Of a stretch of 64,000 nucleotides of DNA, positions 7,916 to 15,165 are shown piece after piece; the stretch's first letter is position 1, and each line of letters starts with the position of its first letter. Source of the stretch: Nonomuraea roseoviolacea subsp. carminata (GTDB taxonomy: Bacteria; Actinomycetota; Actinomycetes; Streptosporangiales; Streptosporangiaceae); the NCBI RefSeq assembly GCF_024172185.1, contig NZ_JAMZEC010000001.1, positions 8,531,001-8,595,000 on the forward strand, written 5' to 3'. The translations under genes were made by a program, and so were the position numbers. The notes under the pieces are model-generated. The model had not been told where the DNA came from. It made no database searches and saw only the letters and a list, made by a program, of their open reading frames with translations.

Positions 7916-8485
7916 ATGAGCCTTCACGCACCAGCGCGAACAGAGACCCGCCGCGCCCGCGGGTTCGTCGTCGGCGCTCTGGCGGTGGTCACCGCCGCGG
8001 CGGTCGTCCTGGTCGGGCACCAGGGCGCTCCGGGCGCGGCGGACGGCGTCGTCCCCGACGGTGTGACCGTCTTCGACGACGGGTTCCCGGCCGTGGCCAA
8101 GCTCGATCCGGACCTGCTCGGGGCCCTGCGCCGGGCGGCGGCCGACGCCGCGGGGGACGGCGTCGAGTTCCGCGTCAACAGCGGATGGCGTTCCCCGCGG
8201 TACCAGGAGCGGCTGCTCCGCGATGCCGTCGCCAAGTACGGCTCGGAAGAGGAGGCCGCGCGGTGGGTCGCCACCCCGGACACGTCCGCCCACGTGTCCG
8301 GGGACGCCGTCGACCTCGGGCCACCCGGCGCGGCGGCGTGGCTGTCCCGGCACGGCGCCCGCTACGGGCTGTGCCAGATCTACGCGAACGAGTCCTGGCA
8401 CTACGAACGGCGTCCCGAAGCGGCCGAACGCGGCTGCCCGCCCATGTACGCCGACCCCACCGAGGACCCGAGGATGCGGCGATGA
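7916..8485 (+). CDS. VanY-like D-alanyl-D-alanine carboxypeptidase (peptidase M15B)
   Basis: This is a 189-residue protein with one N-terminal membrane anchor (residues 16-34), so the domain faces outward. The M15 zinc motifs are complete: SAHVSGDAVD (H126, D133) and ESWHY (E159, H162), with the substrate Arg in SGWRSP. Enzymes of this family cut the terminal D-Ala from peptidoglycan pentapeptide, which lowers glycopeptide binding. Length and topology resemble VanYn of Nonomuraea. It is divergent from the orphan response regulator. The ATG at 7916 was preferred over a TTG four codons upstream. Resistance has not been shown; it could also act in routine wall trimming. Confidence 0.9.
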   Translation: MSLHAPARTETRRARGFVVGALAVVTAAAVVLVGHQGAPGAADGVVPDGVTVFDDGFPAVAKLDPDLLGALRRAAADAAGDGVEFRVNSGWRSPRYQERLLRDAVAKYGSEEEAARWVATPDTSAHVSGDAVDLGPPGAAAWLSRHGARYGLCQIYANESWHYERRPEAAERGCPPMYADPTEDPRMRR

Positions 8486-8530
8486 CCGGCGACCACGGCG
8501 GTCGCCCGCTTCGGGACCTCCCGGCAGGGG

Positions 8531-9280
8531 CTACATGGTCGTCCCGCCCGAGACGTCGAGCCGGTGCCCGGTGACGTAGCGGCCGTCGTCGGAGGCCAGG
8601 AACGCGACCACGTCGGCCACGTCCTCCGGCGTGCCCAGCCGGCCGAGGGGCGTCTGCGACGACAGCCACGCCAGCGCCTCGCCGACCAGGCGCCCCTCGT
8701 GCATGTCGGTGTCGATGACGCCGGGGGCCACGACGTTGACCGTGATGCCGCGCGGCCCGAGCTGCTTGGCCAGCGCGGTGGTGAGGACGTCCAGCGCGGC
8801 CTTGGACATGGCGTAGTCGATCGCCCGGGGCATGGCCGCGCCCCGGGTCAGCATGGTGCCCACGGTGACGATCCGGCCGCCGTCGCGCAGCCGTGGCAGG
8901 GCCTGCTGGGTGATGAAGAACGGGGCGGTGGTGTTGACCGCGAACAGGTGCTCGAAGCCCTCCCGGGTGACGCCGTCGATCTCGCTCTGCCCGCCCAGGA
9001 TGCCCGCGTTGTTGACGAGGATGTCCAGCCCGTCGGCGTGCGCGTCGAAGCCGGCCCACAAAGTTTCGGCGTCACCCGGCGCGCCCAGTTCGGCCTGGAC
9101 GGCGAAGGCCCGCCCGCCGGCCGCCTCGATGGCGGCGACGGTGTCCTTGGCGGCGGCGTGGTTGCCGCCGTAGTGCACGGCGACGCGGGCGCCTTCGCGG
9201 GCCAGCCGGGTGGCGATCGCGCGGCCGATGCCCCGGCTCGCGCCGGTCACCAGCGCCGTCCTGCCGGTCAATGTCGTCAT
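8531..9280 (-). CDS. SDR-family oxidoreductase (FabG-like) with altered active-site serine
   Basis: A 249-residue classical short-chain dehydrogenase with TGASRGIG cofactor loop (residues 11-18), NNAG, YAMSK active site and C-terminal DVSGGTTM. Where the catalytic Ser is normally found, 13 residues before the Tyr, the sequence is GTMLTRG, so a Thr may stand in or activity may be altered. AGAAAGG lies 7 nt before the ATG at 9280, which decides the start. It is the last gene of an MFS/DsbA-like/FMN-reductase/SDR operon; together these suggest redox handling and export of a toxic electrophile or quinone, which is an inference. Confidence 0.9.
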   Translation of the reverse strand: MTTLTGRTALVTGASRGIGRAIATRLAREGARVAVHYGGNHAAAKDTVAAIEAAGGRAFAVQAELGAPGDAETLWAGFDAHADGLDILVNNAGILGGQSEIDGVTREGFEHLFAVNTTAPFFITQQALPRLRDGGRIVTVGTMLTRGAAMPRAIDYAMSKAALDVLTTALAKQLGPRGITVNVVAPGVIDTDMHEGRLVGEALAWLSSQTPLGRLGTPEDVADVVAFLASDDGRYVTGHRLDVSGGTTM

Positions 9281-9297
9281 GTTCATGCCTTTCTGGT

Positions 9298-9885
9298 TCA
9301 TGCGGTGTAGGGGGTGGTGGTCTTGGCGTCGCGCAGGATCCGCGCCCACCACGTCACCTGGTCGAGGAGGGCCTTGGCGGCGGCGGCCGGGCCGACGGGG
9401 TCCTTCGGCTGCCCGTCGCCGTCGAAGGACTCCCAGGCGCCGTGGAAGCTGACGGTGTCCCGGGTGGTGACGGCGTGCAGCTCGGCGAAGACGGCACGCA
9501 GATGCTCCACCGCGCGCAGGCCGCCGGAGATGCCGCCGTAGGAGACGAACGCCACCGGCTTGGCGTGGAACTGCTGGTTGTGCCAGTCGATCGCGTTCTT
9601 CAGGCCGGCCGGGTAGCTGTGGTTGTACTCGGGGGTCACCACCACGAACGCGTCGGCGGCCGCCAGCCGCGGGGTCAGCTCGCCCAGGGCCCTCAGCACC
9701 GGCTCCGGCGCGGACATCGACGGGGCCGCCGCCCCGATCGGCACGTCGGCCAGGTCGATCACGTCGACGTCGAGGTCCGGGCGGCCCGCGGCCTGGCCGG
9801 CGAACCAGGTGGCCACGGTCGGGCCGAGGCGGCCGTCGCGGACACTGCCGACGATCACGGCGAGCCGTAGCGGATCATCGATCAT
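9298..9885 (-). CDS. NADPH-dependent FMN reductase / azoreductase-like flavodoxin
   Basis: The protein has 195 residues with the FMN phosphate loop GSVRDGRLGPTVATW near the N-terminus, TPEYNHSYPAGLKNAID (central substrate and flavin motif) and YGGISGG, diagnostic of the SsuE/ChrR/YieF-like FMN reductase family. A clear AAAGGAG precedes the ATG, which overlaps the stop of the upstream DsbA-like gene (ATGA). Family members reduce quinones, azo dyes or chromate, or supply reduced flavin. It is the third gene of the operon that faces the TetR at 12.1 kb. Confidence 0.92.
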   Translation of the reverse strand: MIDDPLRLAVIVGSVRDGRLGPTVATWFAGQAAGRPDLDVDVIDLADVPIGAAAPSMSAPEPVLRALGELTPRLAAADAFVVVTPEYNHSYPAGLKNAIDWHNQQFHAKPVAFVSYGGISGGLRAVEHLRAVFAELHAVTTRDTVSFHGAWESFDGDGQPKDPVGPAAAAKALLDQVTWWARILRDAKTTTPYTA

Positions 9886-10505
9886 GGGGCGCTCCTTTCG
9901 TGGGCGGCCTGTCGCAGGGCCGCCAGCAGAGTGGACTCGGTCAGGGATCCGGTCAGCGGCGGCAGGTCCTCGATGAGGAAGACCGGCACGCCGGTGACGC
10001 CGAGGCGGCGCACCCGGTCCAGCCGGGCGCGTACGGCGGCACGCTGCACGCGTCCGGTGACGACGCCGACCTCGGCGGCCAGCCGGGCGAGGGTGGCGGG
10101 GTCGCCGATGTGCAGCCCGTCGGTGAAGTGGGCGCGGAACAGGCGTTCCGCCATGGGCTCGGCCTTGCCCTGGAGCGCCGCGTCGGCGATCAGGAGGTGC
10201 GCGTCGAAGGTGCCGGTGGCGATGGCCTTGCCGTACTCGAACCTGAGTCCTTCGCGCGTCGCGTGTTCGGCGAAGGCGAGCGCGCCGGTCACCGCCCGCG
10301 GGCCGAAGGTCTGTTCCAGGACGTCGAGCAGCGGCCGTCCCTCGGTCGAGGCGCCCGGGGCCAGCTCGAACGGCAGGAACTCCACCGGCACCTCCACGCC
10401 CTCGGCCCGGAGCCGGTCGGCGGCTCGGGCGAAGCGGGTGTAGCCGAGGTAGGAGTGCGAGCAGATGACGTCCACCACGATCCGGACGTTCACGGTGTGC
10501 CGCAT
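9882..10505 (-). CDS. DsbA-family (FrnE-like) oxidoreductase with CSHS active site
   Basis: This 207-residue protein has the FrnE/DsbA fold pattern: DVICSHSYLGYTRF at the N-terminus, helical insert, GVTGVPVFLIE cis-Pro loop near residue 177. The usual CPWC is CSHS, so only the first, nucleophilic Cys remains and disulfide exchange must differ; it may act as a monothiol or isomerase-like enzyme. No signal peptide, so cytosolic. AAGGGG sits 6 nt before the ATG at 10505. The stop overlaps the FMN reductase start. Confidence 0.85.
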   Translation of the reverse strand: MRHTVNVRIVVDVICSHSYLGYTRFARAADRLRAEGVEVPVEFLPFELAPGASTEGRPLLDVLEQTFGPRAVTGALAFAEHATREGLRFEYGKAIATGTFDAHLLIADAALQGKAEPMAERLFRAHFTDGLHIGDPATLARLAAEVGVVTGRVQRAAVRARLDRVRRLGVTGVPVFLIEDLPPLTGSLTESTLLAALRQAAHERSAP

Positions 10506-10516
10506 GCGTCGCCCCT

Positions 10517-12022
10517 TCACGCCGTCGCGGTGGCCGGTTCGGCCGACGGGGTACGGTCACGCAGCGGGACCTCGCGGATGAACCAGGCCAGCAGGAAGGC
10601 GAGCGCGCCCAGCGCCGCCGCGCCGAGGGCCATGGCGTGGACGCCGTTGGAGACGGCGAGGTGGACCGCCTCCCGGGTGGAGGCCGGGAGCTGGGCGAGC
10701 GCGCCGGGAGTGAGCCGGTCCGAGGCGATCCGGGCGCCTGCCTCCGCGCCGAGACTCTCGACGAGGGTGCCCTGCAGGCGGGCGGTGTACAGGGCGCCCA
10801 GGACGGCCACGCCCAGCGAGGCGCCCATGGTGTGCCAGAGGGTGACCGAGCCGCTGGCCGCTCCCATGTCGCGCGGCTCGGCGCTGTTGATCGTGATGAT
10901 CGTGGTGGACTGCGTCAGCAGGCCCACGCCCATGCCGCCGATCAGCGTGAGACCGGAGGCGAGGGCCAGGTTCGTGCCGGGCCCCAGGATCAGCAGCGCG
11001 AGCATGCCGGCGGCTACGGCGGCGCCGCCGAGGATCGGGTAGATCCGGTAGCGGCCGGTGCGGCTGATGAGCCGGCCGGTTCCGACGAGCACGGCGACCA
11101 TGCCCAGCATCGAGGGCAGGATCAGCAGGCCGCTGGCGATGGGCGAGGCGTTCTGCACGAGCTGCATGTACTGCGGCAGGAAGGTGGCCGCGACCACCAT
11201 GCCGACGCCGCCCAGGAAGCGGATGACCTGGGCGAGGGTGAAGTTGCGGTCGGCGAACAGCCGTAGCGGGACGATCGGCTCGGCCGCGCGCCGTTCCACC
11301 GCCAGCAGGGCGGCCAGCGCCGCCGCTCCGGTCACGACGAGGGCGAGGATCGGCGCCGAGCCCCAGGCGTACCGGGTGCCGGCCCAGCTCGCGACCAGGC
11401 TCAGCGCCACCAGCGCCACCGTCAGCAGCAGCGCGCCGAGAAAGTCGATCCGGGCTCCGATCCGGCGCCGCTCCAGCCGCACGGCGGTGCCGATGAGCAG
11501 CAGGGCGAGCGCGCCGATGGGCAGATTGACGAAGAACGCCCACCGCCAGCCCAGCCGCTCGGCGAACAGGCCGCCCAGCACCGGTCCGGCGATGAAGGCG
11601 ATCGGCATCATCGTCCCGAACATCCCCATGAGCCGGCCGCTGTGCCGGGGCGGAACCAGCTCGCCGATCAGCGCCAGAGCTCCGGTCATCAGGCCGCCCG
11701 CGCCCAGTCCCTGCACCATCCGGAAGGCGACGAGCTGGGGCATGTCCTGCGCGAGCCCGGACAGCGCCGAGCCGAGCAGGAAGACCACGATCGAGGCCAT
11801 GTAGACCGTCTTTCGGCCGTACAGGTCACCGAGCTTTCCCCAGATCGGCGTCGAGGCGGCCATGCAGATCAGATAGGCGGTCGCCACCCAGGAGAAGTAC
11901 TCCAGGCCGCCGAGGTCCCGCACGATCGTGGGCAGCGCGGGCCCGAGCATCATGCCGTCCAACGGGGCTGTGATCATGCCGAGCATCACGCCGATCACGC
12001 CCGTACGAAGTGATCGATCCAT
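10517..12022 (-). CDS. MFS exporter, DHA2 (14-TMS) type, first gene of a four-gene operon
   Basis: A 501-residue 14-segment transporter. It shows PLDGMMLGPALPTIVRDLGG at TMS1, motif A GKLGDLYGRKTVY, RMVQGLGAGG, motif C region AGPVLGG and WRWAFFVNLPIG. Start ATG 12022 is set by GGAGG five nt upstream, between two other in-frame ATGs. It is transcribed away from a TetR gene, with a large inverted operator in between, and is followed closely by the DsbA-like, FMN-reductase and SDR genes. A TetR-controlled efflux-plus-detoxification operon is the natural reading. Confidence 0.93.
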   Translation of the reverse strand: MDRSLRTGVIGVMLGMITAPLDGMMLGPALPTIVRDLGGLEYFSWVATAYLICMAASTPIWGKLGDLYGRKTVYMASIVVFLLGSALSGLAQDMPQLVAFRMVQGLGAGGLMTGALALIGELVPPRHSGRLMGMFGTMMPIAFIAGPVLGGLFAERLGWRWAFFVNLPIGALALLLIGTAVRLERRRIGARIDFLGALLLTVALVALSLVASWAGTRYAWGSAPILALVVTGAAALAALLAVERRAAEPIVPLRLFADRNFTLAQVIRFLGGVGMVVAATFLPQYMQLVQNASPIASGLLILPSMLGMVAVLVGTGRLISRTGRYRIYPILGGAAVAAGMLALLILGPGTNLALASGLTLIGGMGVGLLTQSTTIITINSAEPRDMGAASGSVTLWHTMGASLGVAVLGALYTARLQGTLVESLGAEAGARIASDRLTPGALAQLPASTREAVHLAVSNGVHAMALGAAALGALAFLLAWFIREVPLRDRTPSAEPATATA

Positions 12023-12033
12023 GTGCGCCTCCA

Positions 12034-12089
12034 TTTGCGTACTACGTACCTGAAATGGACCATAGCTATTCAGGTACCATGTACGCAAA
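12034..12089. promoter_or_regulatory. Paired, mirror-image TetR operators
   Basis: Two 21-bp sites face each other. The left (12034-12054) reads TTTGCGTAC-N3-GTACCTGAA and the right (12069-12089) is its reverse complement, differing only in the central triplet. Each site also contains GTAC-N3-GTAC. The centres are 35 bp apart. The left site sits over the MFS start region and the right over the upstream in-frame ATG (12079) of the TetR ORF, which argues that the GTG at 12109 is the true TetR start. Confidence 0.7.
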
Positions 12090-12108
12090 CGCGAAGAGGG
12101 GGCGAGAG

Positions 12109-12855
12109 GTGGCCGACGAGAAGCCGACCAGCATCTGGATGCAGCCGGAACGGCAGGAGCGCTCCGGACCGGGACGGCGCCCCGGCTACAGCCGCGAGCA
12201 GGTCACGCGCACGGCCGTCCGGATCGCCGACGCGGAGGGGCTGGACGCCGTGACGATGCGCCGGATCGCGTGCGACCTCGGGACCGGTGCCATGTCGCTC
12301 TACCGGTACGTGCCCCGGCGCGACGACCTGTTCGACCTCATGATCGACCTGGCGATGAGCGAGGTGGAGCTGCCCGACGGCCCGTCCGGTGACTGGCGCG
12401 CCGACCTGACGCTGCTGGCCGGTCGGGTCCGCGCCGCGGGCCTGCGCCATCCCTGGCTGATCGCGCTGCTCACCAGCCGGCCGACCCTGGGCCCGAACCT
12501 GCTGCGCGTGCACGAGTTCGCGCTGGGCGCGTTCGAGGGGATCGGGCTCGACATCGACGACATCACCGGCTTCGCCGGCATGCTGGACGACTACGTCCAC
12601 AGCGCGATCCGCCGCGAGATCGGCTGGCAGGAGGAGGCCCGCCGCACCGGGCTGGACCCCGAGCGCTGGAAGCGCGACTACATGGGGCCGTACGTGCGCC
12701 AGGTCGTGGAGTCCGGCGCCTTCCCGCTGTTCAACCGGTCGGTCCTGGAGTCACGCACCGCCCACCTCACGCCCGAGGAGCGCTTCCGGCAGGGGCTCGA
12801 CCGCATCCTCGACGCCGTCGCCGCGCTCATCGCCGCGCTTCCCGCCCGGCCTTGA
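12109..12855 (+). CDS. TetR-family regulator (TetR_C-type ligand domain)
   Basis: From GTG 12109 (GAGGGGG six nt upstream) the protein has 248 residues. A basic leader is followed by a TetR HTH (SREQVTRTAVRIADAEGLDAVTMRRIACDLGTGAMSLYRYVPRRDDL, described here by its position, residues 28-73). The C-terminal ligand domain has LTSRPTLGPNLL and a HSAIRREIGW segment, as in TetR/ActII-like repressors of MFS pumps. ATG 12079 would extend it but lies inside the operator. Divergent from the MFS operon, which it probably represses. Confidence 0.9.
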   Translation: MADEKPTSIWMQPERQERSGPGRRPGYSREQVTRTAVRIADAEGLDAVTMRRIACDLGTGAMSLYRYVPRRDDLFDLMIDLAMSEVELPDGPSGDWRADLTLLAGRVRAAGLRHPWLIALLTSRPTLGPNLLRVHEFALGAFEGIGLDIDDITGFAGMLDDYVHSAIRREIGWQEEARRTGLDPERWKRDYMGPYVRQVVESGAFPLFNRSVLESRTAHLTPEERFRQGLDRILDAVAALIAALPARP

Positions 12856-12922
12856 TCACTGCCGCCGGGACGGCTAACCTGAGCGCCGTTCACACCGCCA
12901 TGGAGTTGGGGACCCACTGACG

Positions 12923-13240
12923 ATGAGCGCGGAAGAGGATTTCCGGCAGGTCGGCGCCGAGCTGGCCGACCTCGGGGTGCAGATCTCCAGGATGATGGGG
13001 AGCCCGGCGCTCAAGGATCAGGCGGGGAAGGTGTTCGCGAGCCTGCAGCGTGACGGCGCGATGGTGTTCCGGCTGGTCAGGGACACCCCCGAACACGCGG
13101 AGGCGCTCCAGCTGGCCGGGGCGTCCCTGTTCGACCCCTCCGGGAAGGGCCGGGAGGTCAAGGACTGGGTGGTCGTGCCGCACTCCTCGGCCGACAGGTG
13201 GACGGATCTGGCCGAGGCCGCCCTCAGCCGCCCGCGCTGA
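12923..13240 (+). CDS. Small conserved-looking cytosolic protein, function unknown
   Basis: A 105-residue soluble protein with strong G/C third-position bias, so I believe it is coding. The N-terminal half is helical and acidic (SAEEDFRQVGAELADLGVQISRMMG). The C-terminal half has a beta-like segment KDWVVVPHSSADRWTDLAEAAL. No cysteine, signal peptide or recognised domain. It stands alone between a TetR gene and a convergent XRE gene. The ATG was chosen at 12923; no strong ribosome-binding site is seen. I do not recognise the family. Confidence 0.7.
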   Translation: MSAEEDFRQVGAELADLGVQISRMMGSPALKDQAGKVFASLQRDGAMVFRLVRDTPEHAEALQLAGASLFDPSGKGREVKDWVVVPHSSADRWTDLAEAALSRPR

Positions 13241-13274
13241 CGAGCAAGCCACATCGACGTGGCACGCTCCGAGT

Positions 13275-13889
13275 TCACCGCCGGCCCCCGCTGGGGGATG
13301 ACCGGTGGAGGTCGGCGCGGACGTGCAGCCGCACCCCCTGCAGGCCGAACAGGATCAACAGCTCGACCACGCCGCCGTCGGCGCTGCCCAGCCAGTGCGG
13401 CAAGGACGTGTCGAACTCGGCCGCCTCGCCGGGCGGCAGGGTCAGGTCGCGCTCGCCGAGGACGAGCCGCAGGCGCCCGCTGAGCACGTAGAGCCATTCG
13501 AAGCCCTCGTGCGTCTGCGGGGTCGGTTCGAGCGGTCGCGGCCGCGCCGGGATGATCATCTTGAACGCGTGCACCCCGCCCGGCCGCCGCGACAGCGGGA
13601 TGAACGTCATCCCGAACCGTTCGATCGGCGTGAGGTGTATCCGGGGGTCGCCGGTGCGCGGGGCGCCGACGAGCTCGTCCAGCGGGACGTCGTAGGTGCG
13701 CGCCAGCGGCAGCAGCAACTCCAGGGTCGCCCGGCGCTGCCCGCTCTCCAGCCGGGACAGGGTGCTCTCCGACACGCCGGTCGTCGCCGCGAGGGTGGCG
13801 AGGGTGATGCCGCGCTCACGGCGCAGCGCGCGCAGTCGCGGCCCCACAGCGTCGAGAACGTCGTCGGTTTCGCGATCCACGGGGCCCAT
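13275..13889 (-). CDS. XRE-family regulator with C-terminal cupin sensor
   Basis: The protein has 204 residues. Residues about 14-70 are an XRE helix-turn-helix (LRALRRERGITLATLAATTGVSESTLSRLESGQR, positions 18-51). Residues 115-190 form a cupin barrel with EGFEWLYVLSGRLRLVLGE and LPHWLG. Such HTH-cupin proteins sense small ligands and repress neighbouring metabolic genes. The ATG at 13889 was taken because upstream in-frame codons run through the divergent promoter and into the methyltransferase gene. It probably controls the divergent methyltransferase-DinB genes. Confidence 0.88.
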   Translation of the reverse strand: MGPVDRETDDVLDAVGPRLRALRRERGITLATLAATTGVSESTLSRLESGQRRATLELLLPLARTYDVPLDELVGAPRTGDPRIHLTPIERFGMTFIPLSRRPGGVHAFKMIIPARPRPLEPTPQTHEGFEWLYVLSGRLRLVLGERDLTLPPGEAAEFDTSLPHWLGSADGGVVELLILFGLQGVRLHVRADLHRSSPSGGRR

Positions 13890-13938
13890 CTTGCCAGAAC
13901 CGCAAGATTTCGTGCCAGGTCGTGGCGCTCCTGGCAAG
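13890..13938. promoter_or_regulatory. Inverted repeats between XRE-cupin and methyltransferase genes
   Basis: CTTGCCAG (13890-13897) and CTGGCAAG (13931-13938) form a perfect 8-bp inverted repeat. Inside lies another GCCAG half-site and a GCAAG that pairs with the first CTTGC. The cluster sits directly against the XRE start codon, so it is likely an autoregulatory XRE operator that also serves the methyltransferase promoter. Confidence 0.45.
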
Positions 13939-13968
13939 ACTGAGCGCACACCGACAGAAGGAGTCTTG

Positions 13969-14595
13969 ATGGGCACCACCGATGCGGTCACGTTCTGGGA
14001 CGAGGTCTACGCGGGCCGGCCGGCGGCCGTCGATCCGCGGCCGAACGCGCGTCTCACCGAGACGGTGACGGGTCTGCCGCCCGGCGACGCGCTGGACCTC
14101 GGATGCGGCGACGGCGGCGACGCGCTGTGGCTCGCCGGCCAGGGGTGGCACGTCACCGCCGTCGACATCTCGGCCGTGGCGGTCGAGCGGCTGGCCGCCC
14201 TCGCCCGTGCGCGCGGGCTGGGCGACCACGTCGCCGCCGTTCGCCACGACCTGCACGCGTCCTTCCCGCACGGCGCGTTCGACCTGATCTGTGCCCACTA
14301 CCTGCGCACGCCCCACGACCTGGACAGGGCGGACGTCCTGCGCTCCGCCTCGCGTGCCCTGCGCCCAGGTGGGCGGCTGCTGGTCGTGGACCACGGCTCG
14401 GCCGCGCCGTGGTCGTGGAACCAGGACCCCGGCGCCCGGTATCCGAGCCCGCTGGAGGTCGCCGCGGGCATCGACCTGGACCCGGCGCTCTGGTCGATCG
14501 AGCGGGCCGACACGCCCCGCCGGATCGCGACCGGACCGGGCGGGCGCACCGCCGAGGTCACCGACCACGTCCTGCTCGTCCGCCGCACCGCCTGA
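13969..14595 (+). CDS. Class I SAM-dependent methyltransferase
   Basis: A 208-residue protein opening with FWDEVYAG, the usual start of small SAM methyltransferases. Motif I is LDLGCGDGGDALWLA, motif II VTAVDISAVAVERL, and post-motifs FDLICAHYL and LRPGGRLLVVDHG follow. GAAGGAG lies just upstream of the ATG at 13969. Substrate unknown. It is the first gene of a run with a DinB-like protein and a lipoprotein hydrolase, divergent from the XRE-cupin regulator. Confidence 0.92.
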   Translation: MGTTDAVTFWDEVYAGRPAAVDPRPNARLTETVTGLPPGDALDLGCGDGGDALWLAGQGWHVTAVDISAVAVERLAALARARGLGDHVAAVRHDLHASFPHGAFDLICAHYLRTPHDLDRADVLRSASRALRPGGRLLVVDHGSAAPWSWNQDPGARYPSPLEVAAGIDLDPALWSIERADTPRRIATGPGGRTAEVTDHVLLVRRTA

Positions 14596-14619
14596 GACCG
14601 CGACCCGAAGGAGACCGCT

Positions 14620-15120
14620 GTGCCCAGCACCAGGCGGCACGACCGCCGCGGCGACACCCCGCCGCCCCGTACCGGAGGCGACGAGAGCACGACCCTGCGC
14701 GCGTTCCTCGACTACCTCCGGGCCTCGATCGCCGCGAAGGTCGAGGGCGCCCCCGAACCGCAGGCGCGAGCAGCCGCGGTGCCGTCCGGCACGAACCTGC
14801 TCGGCCTGCTCAACCACCTCACGTTCGTCGAACGCTCGCTGTTGCTCGGCGACGACGTCACCGACTGGCAGGCGACGTTCCACGCCGCGCCGGCGGACAG
14901 CGTGGCCGACGTCGTCGCCCGCTACCGGGAGACGGTCGGGCGCGCGAACGACCTGCTCGACGGGTGCGCCGACCTCGGCGCACCCGTCCCTCGGCCGCGG
15001 CCGGGGCGCCCCGCTCCCAGCGTCCGCTGGGCCCTCACCCACCTGATCGAGGAGACCGGCCGGCACGCGGGCCACGCCGACATCCTGCGCGAGCTGATCG
15101 ACGGCGCGACCGGGCGCTGA
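14620..15120 (+). CDS. DinB-superfamily (DUF664) metal-binding protein
   Basis: A 166-residue four-helix protein. The DinB histidine triad is visible as NHLTFVERS (His about 66) and EETGRHAGHADILRE (His about 147 and 150). DUF664 proteins are mycothiol- or thiol-dependent S-transferase-like enzymes or function unknown. Start is the GTG at 14620, 24 nt after the methyltransferase stop, so the pair is probably co-transcribed. The first 25 residues are disordered and variable. Confidence 0.88.
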   Translation: MPSTRRHDRRGDTPPPRTGGDESTTLRAFLDYLRASIAAKVEGAPEPQARAAAVPSGTNLLGLLNHLTFVERSLLLGDDVTDWQATFHAAPADSVADVVARYRETVGRANDLLDGCADLGAPVPRPRPGRPAPSVRWALTHLIEETGRHAGHADILRELIDGATGR

Positions 15121-15165
15121 CCCGCCCCCCTCCAGGACACCACCACTTTCTCCGGACAGGACCTC

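Noticed and set aside
12079..12108. ATG 12079 as the TetR start
   Set aside because: It lies inside the right operator and has no ribosome-binding site; GTG 12109 has GAGGGGG at the proper distance.
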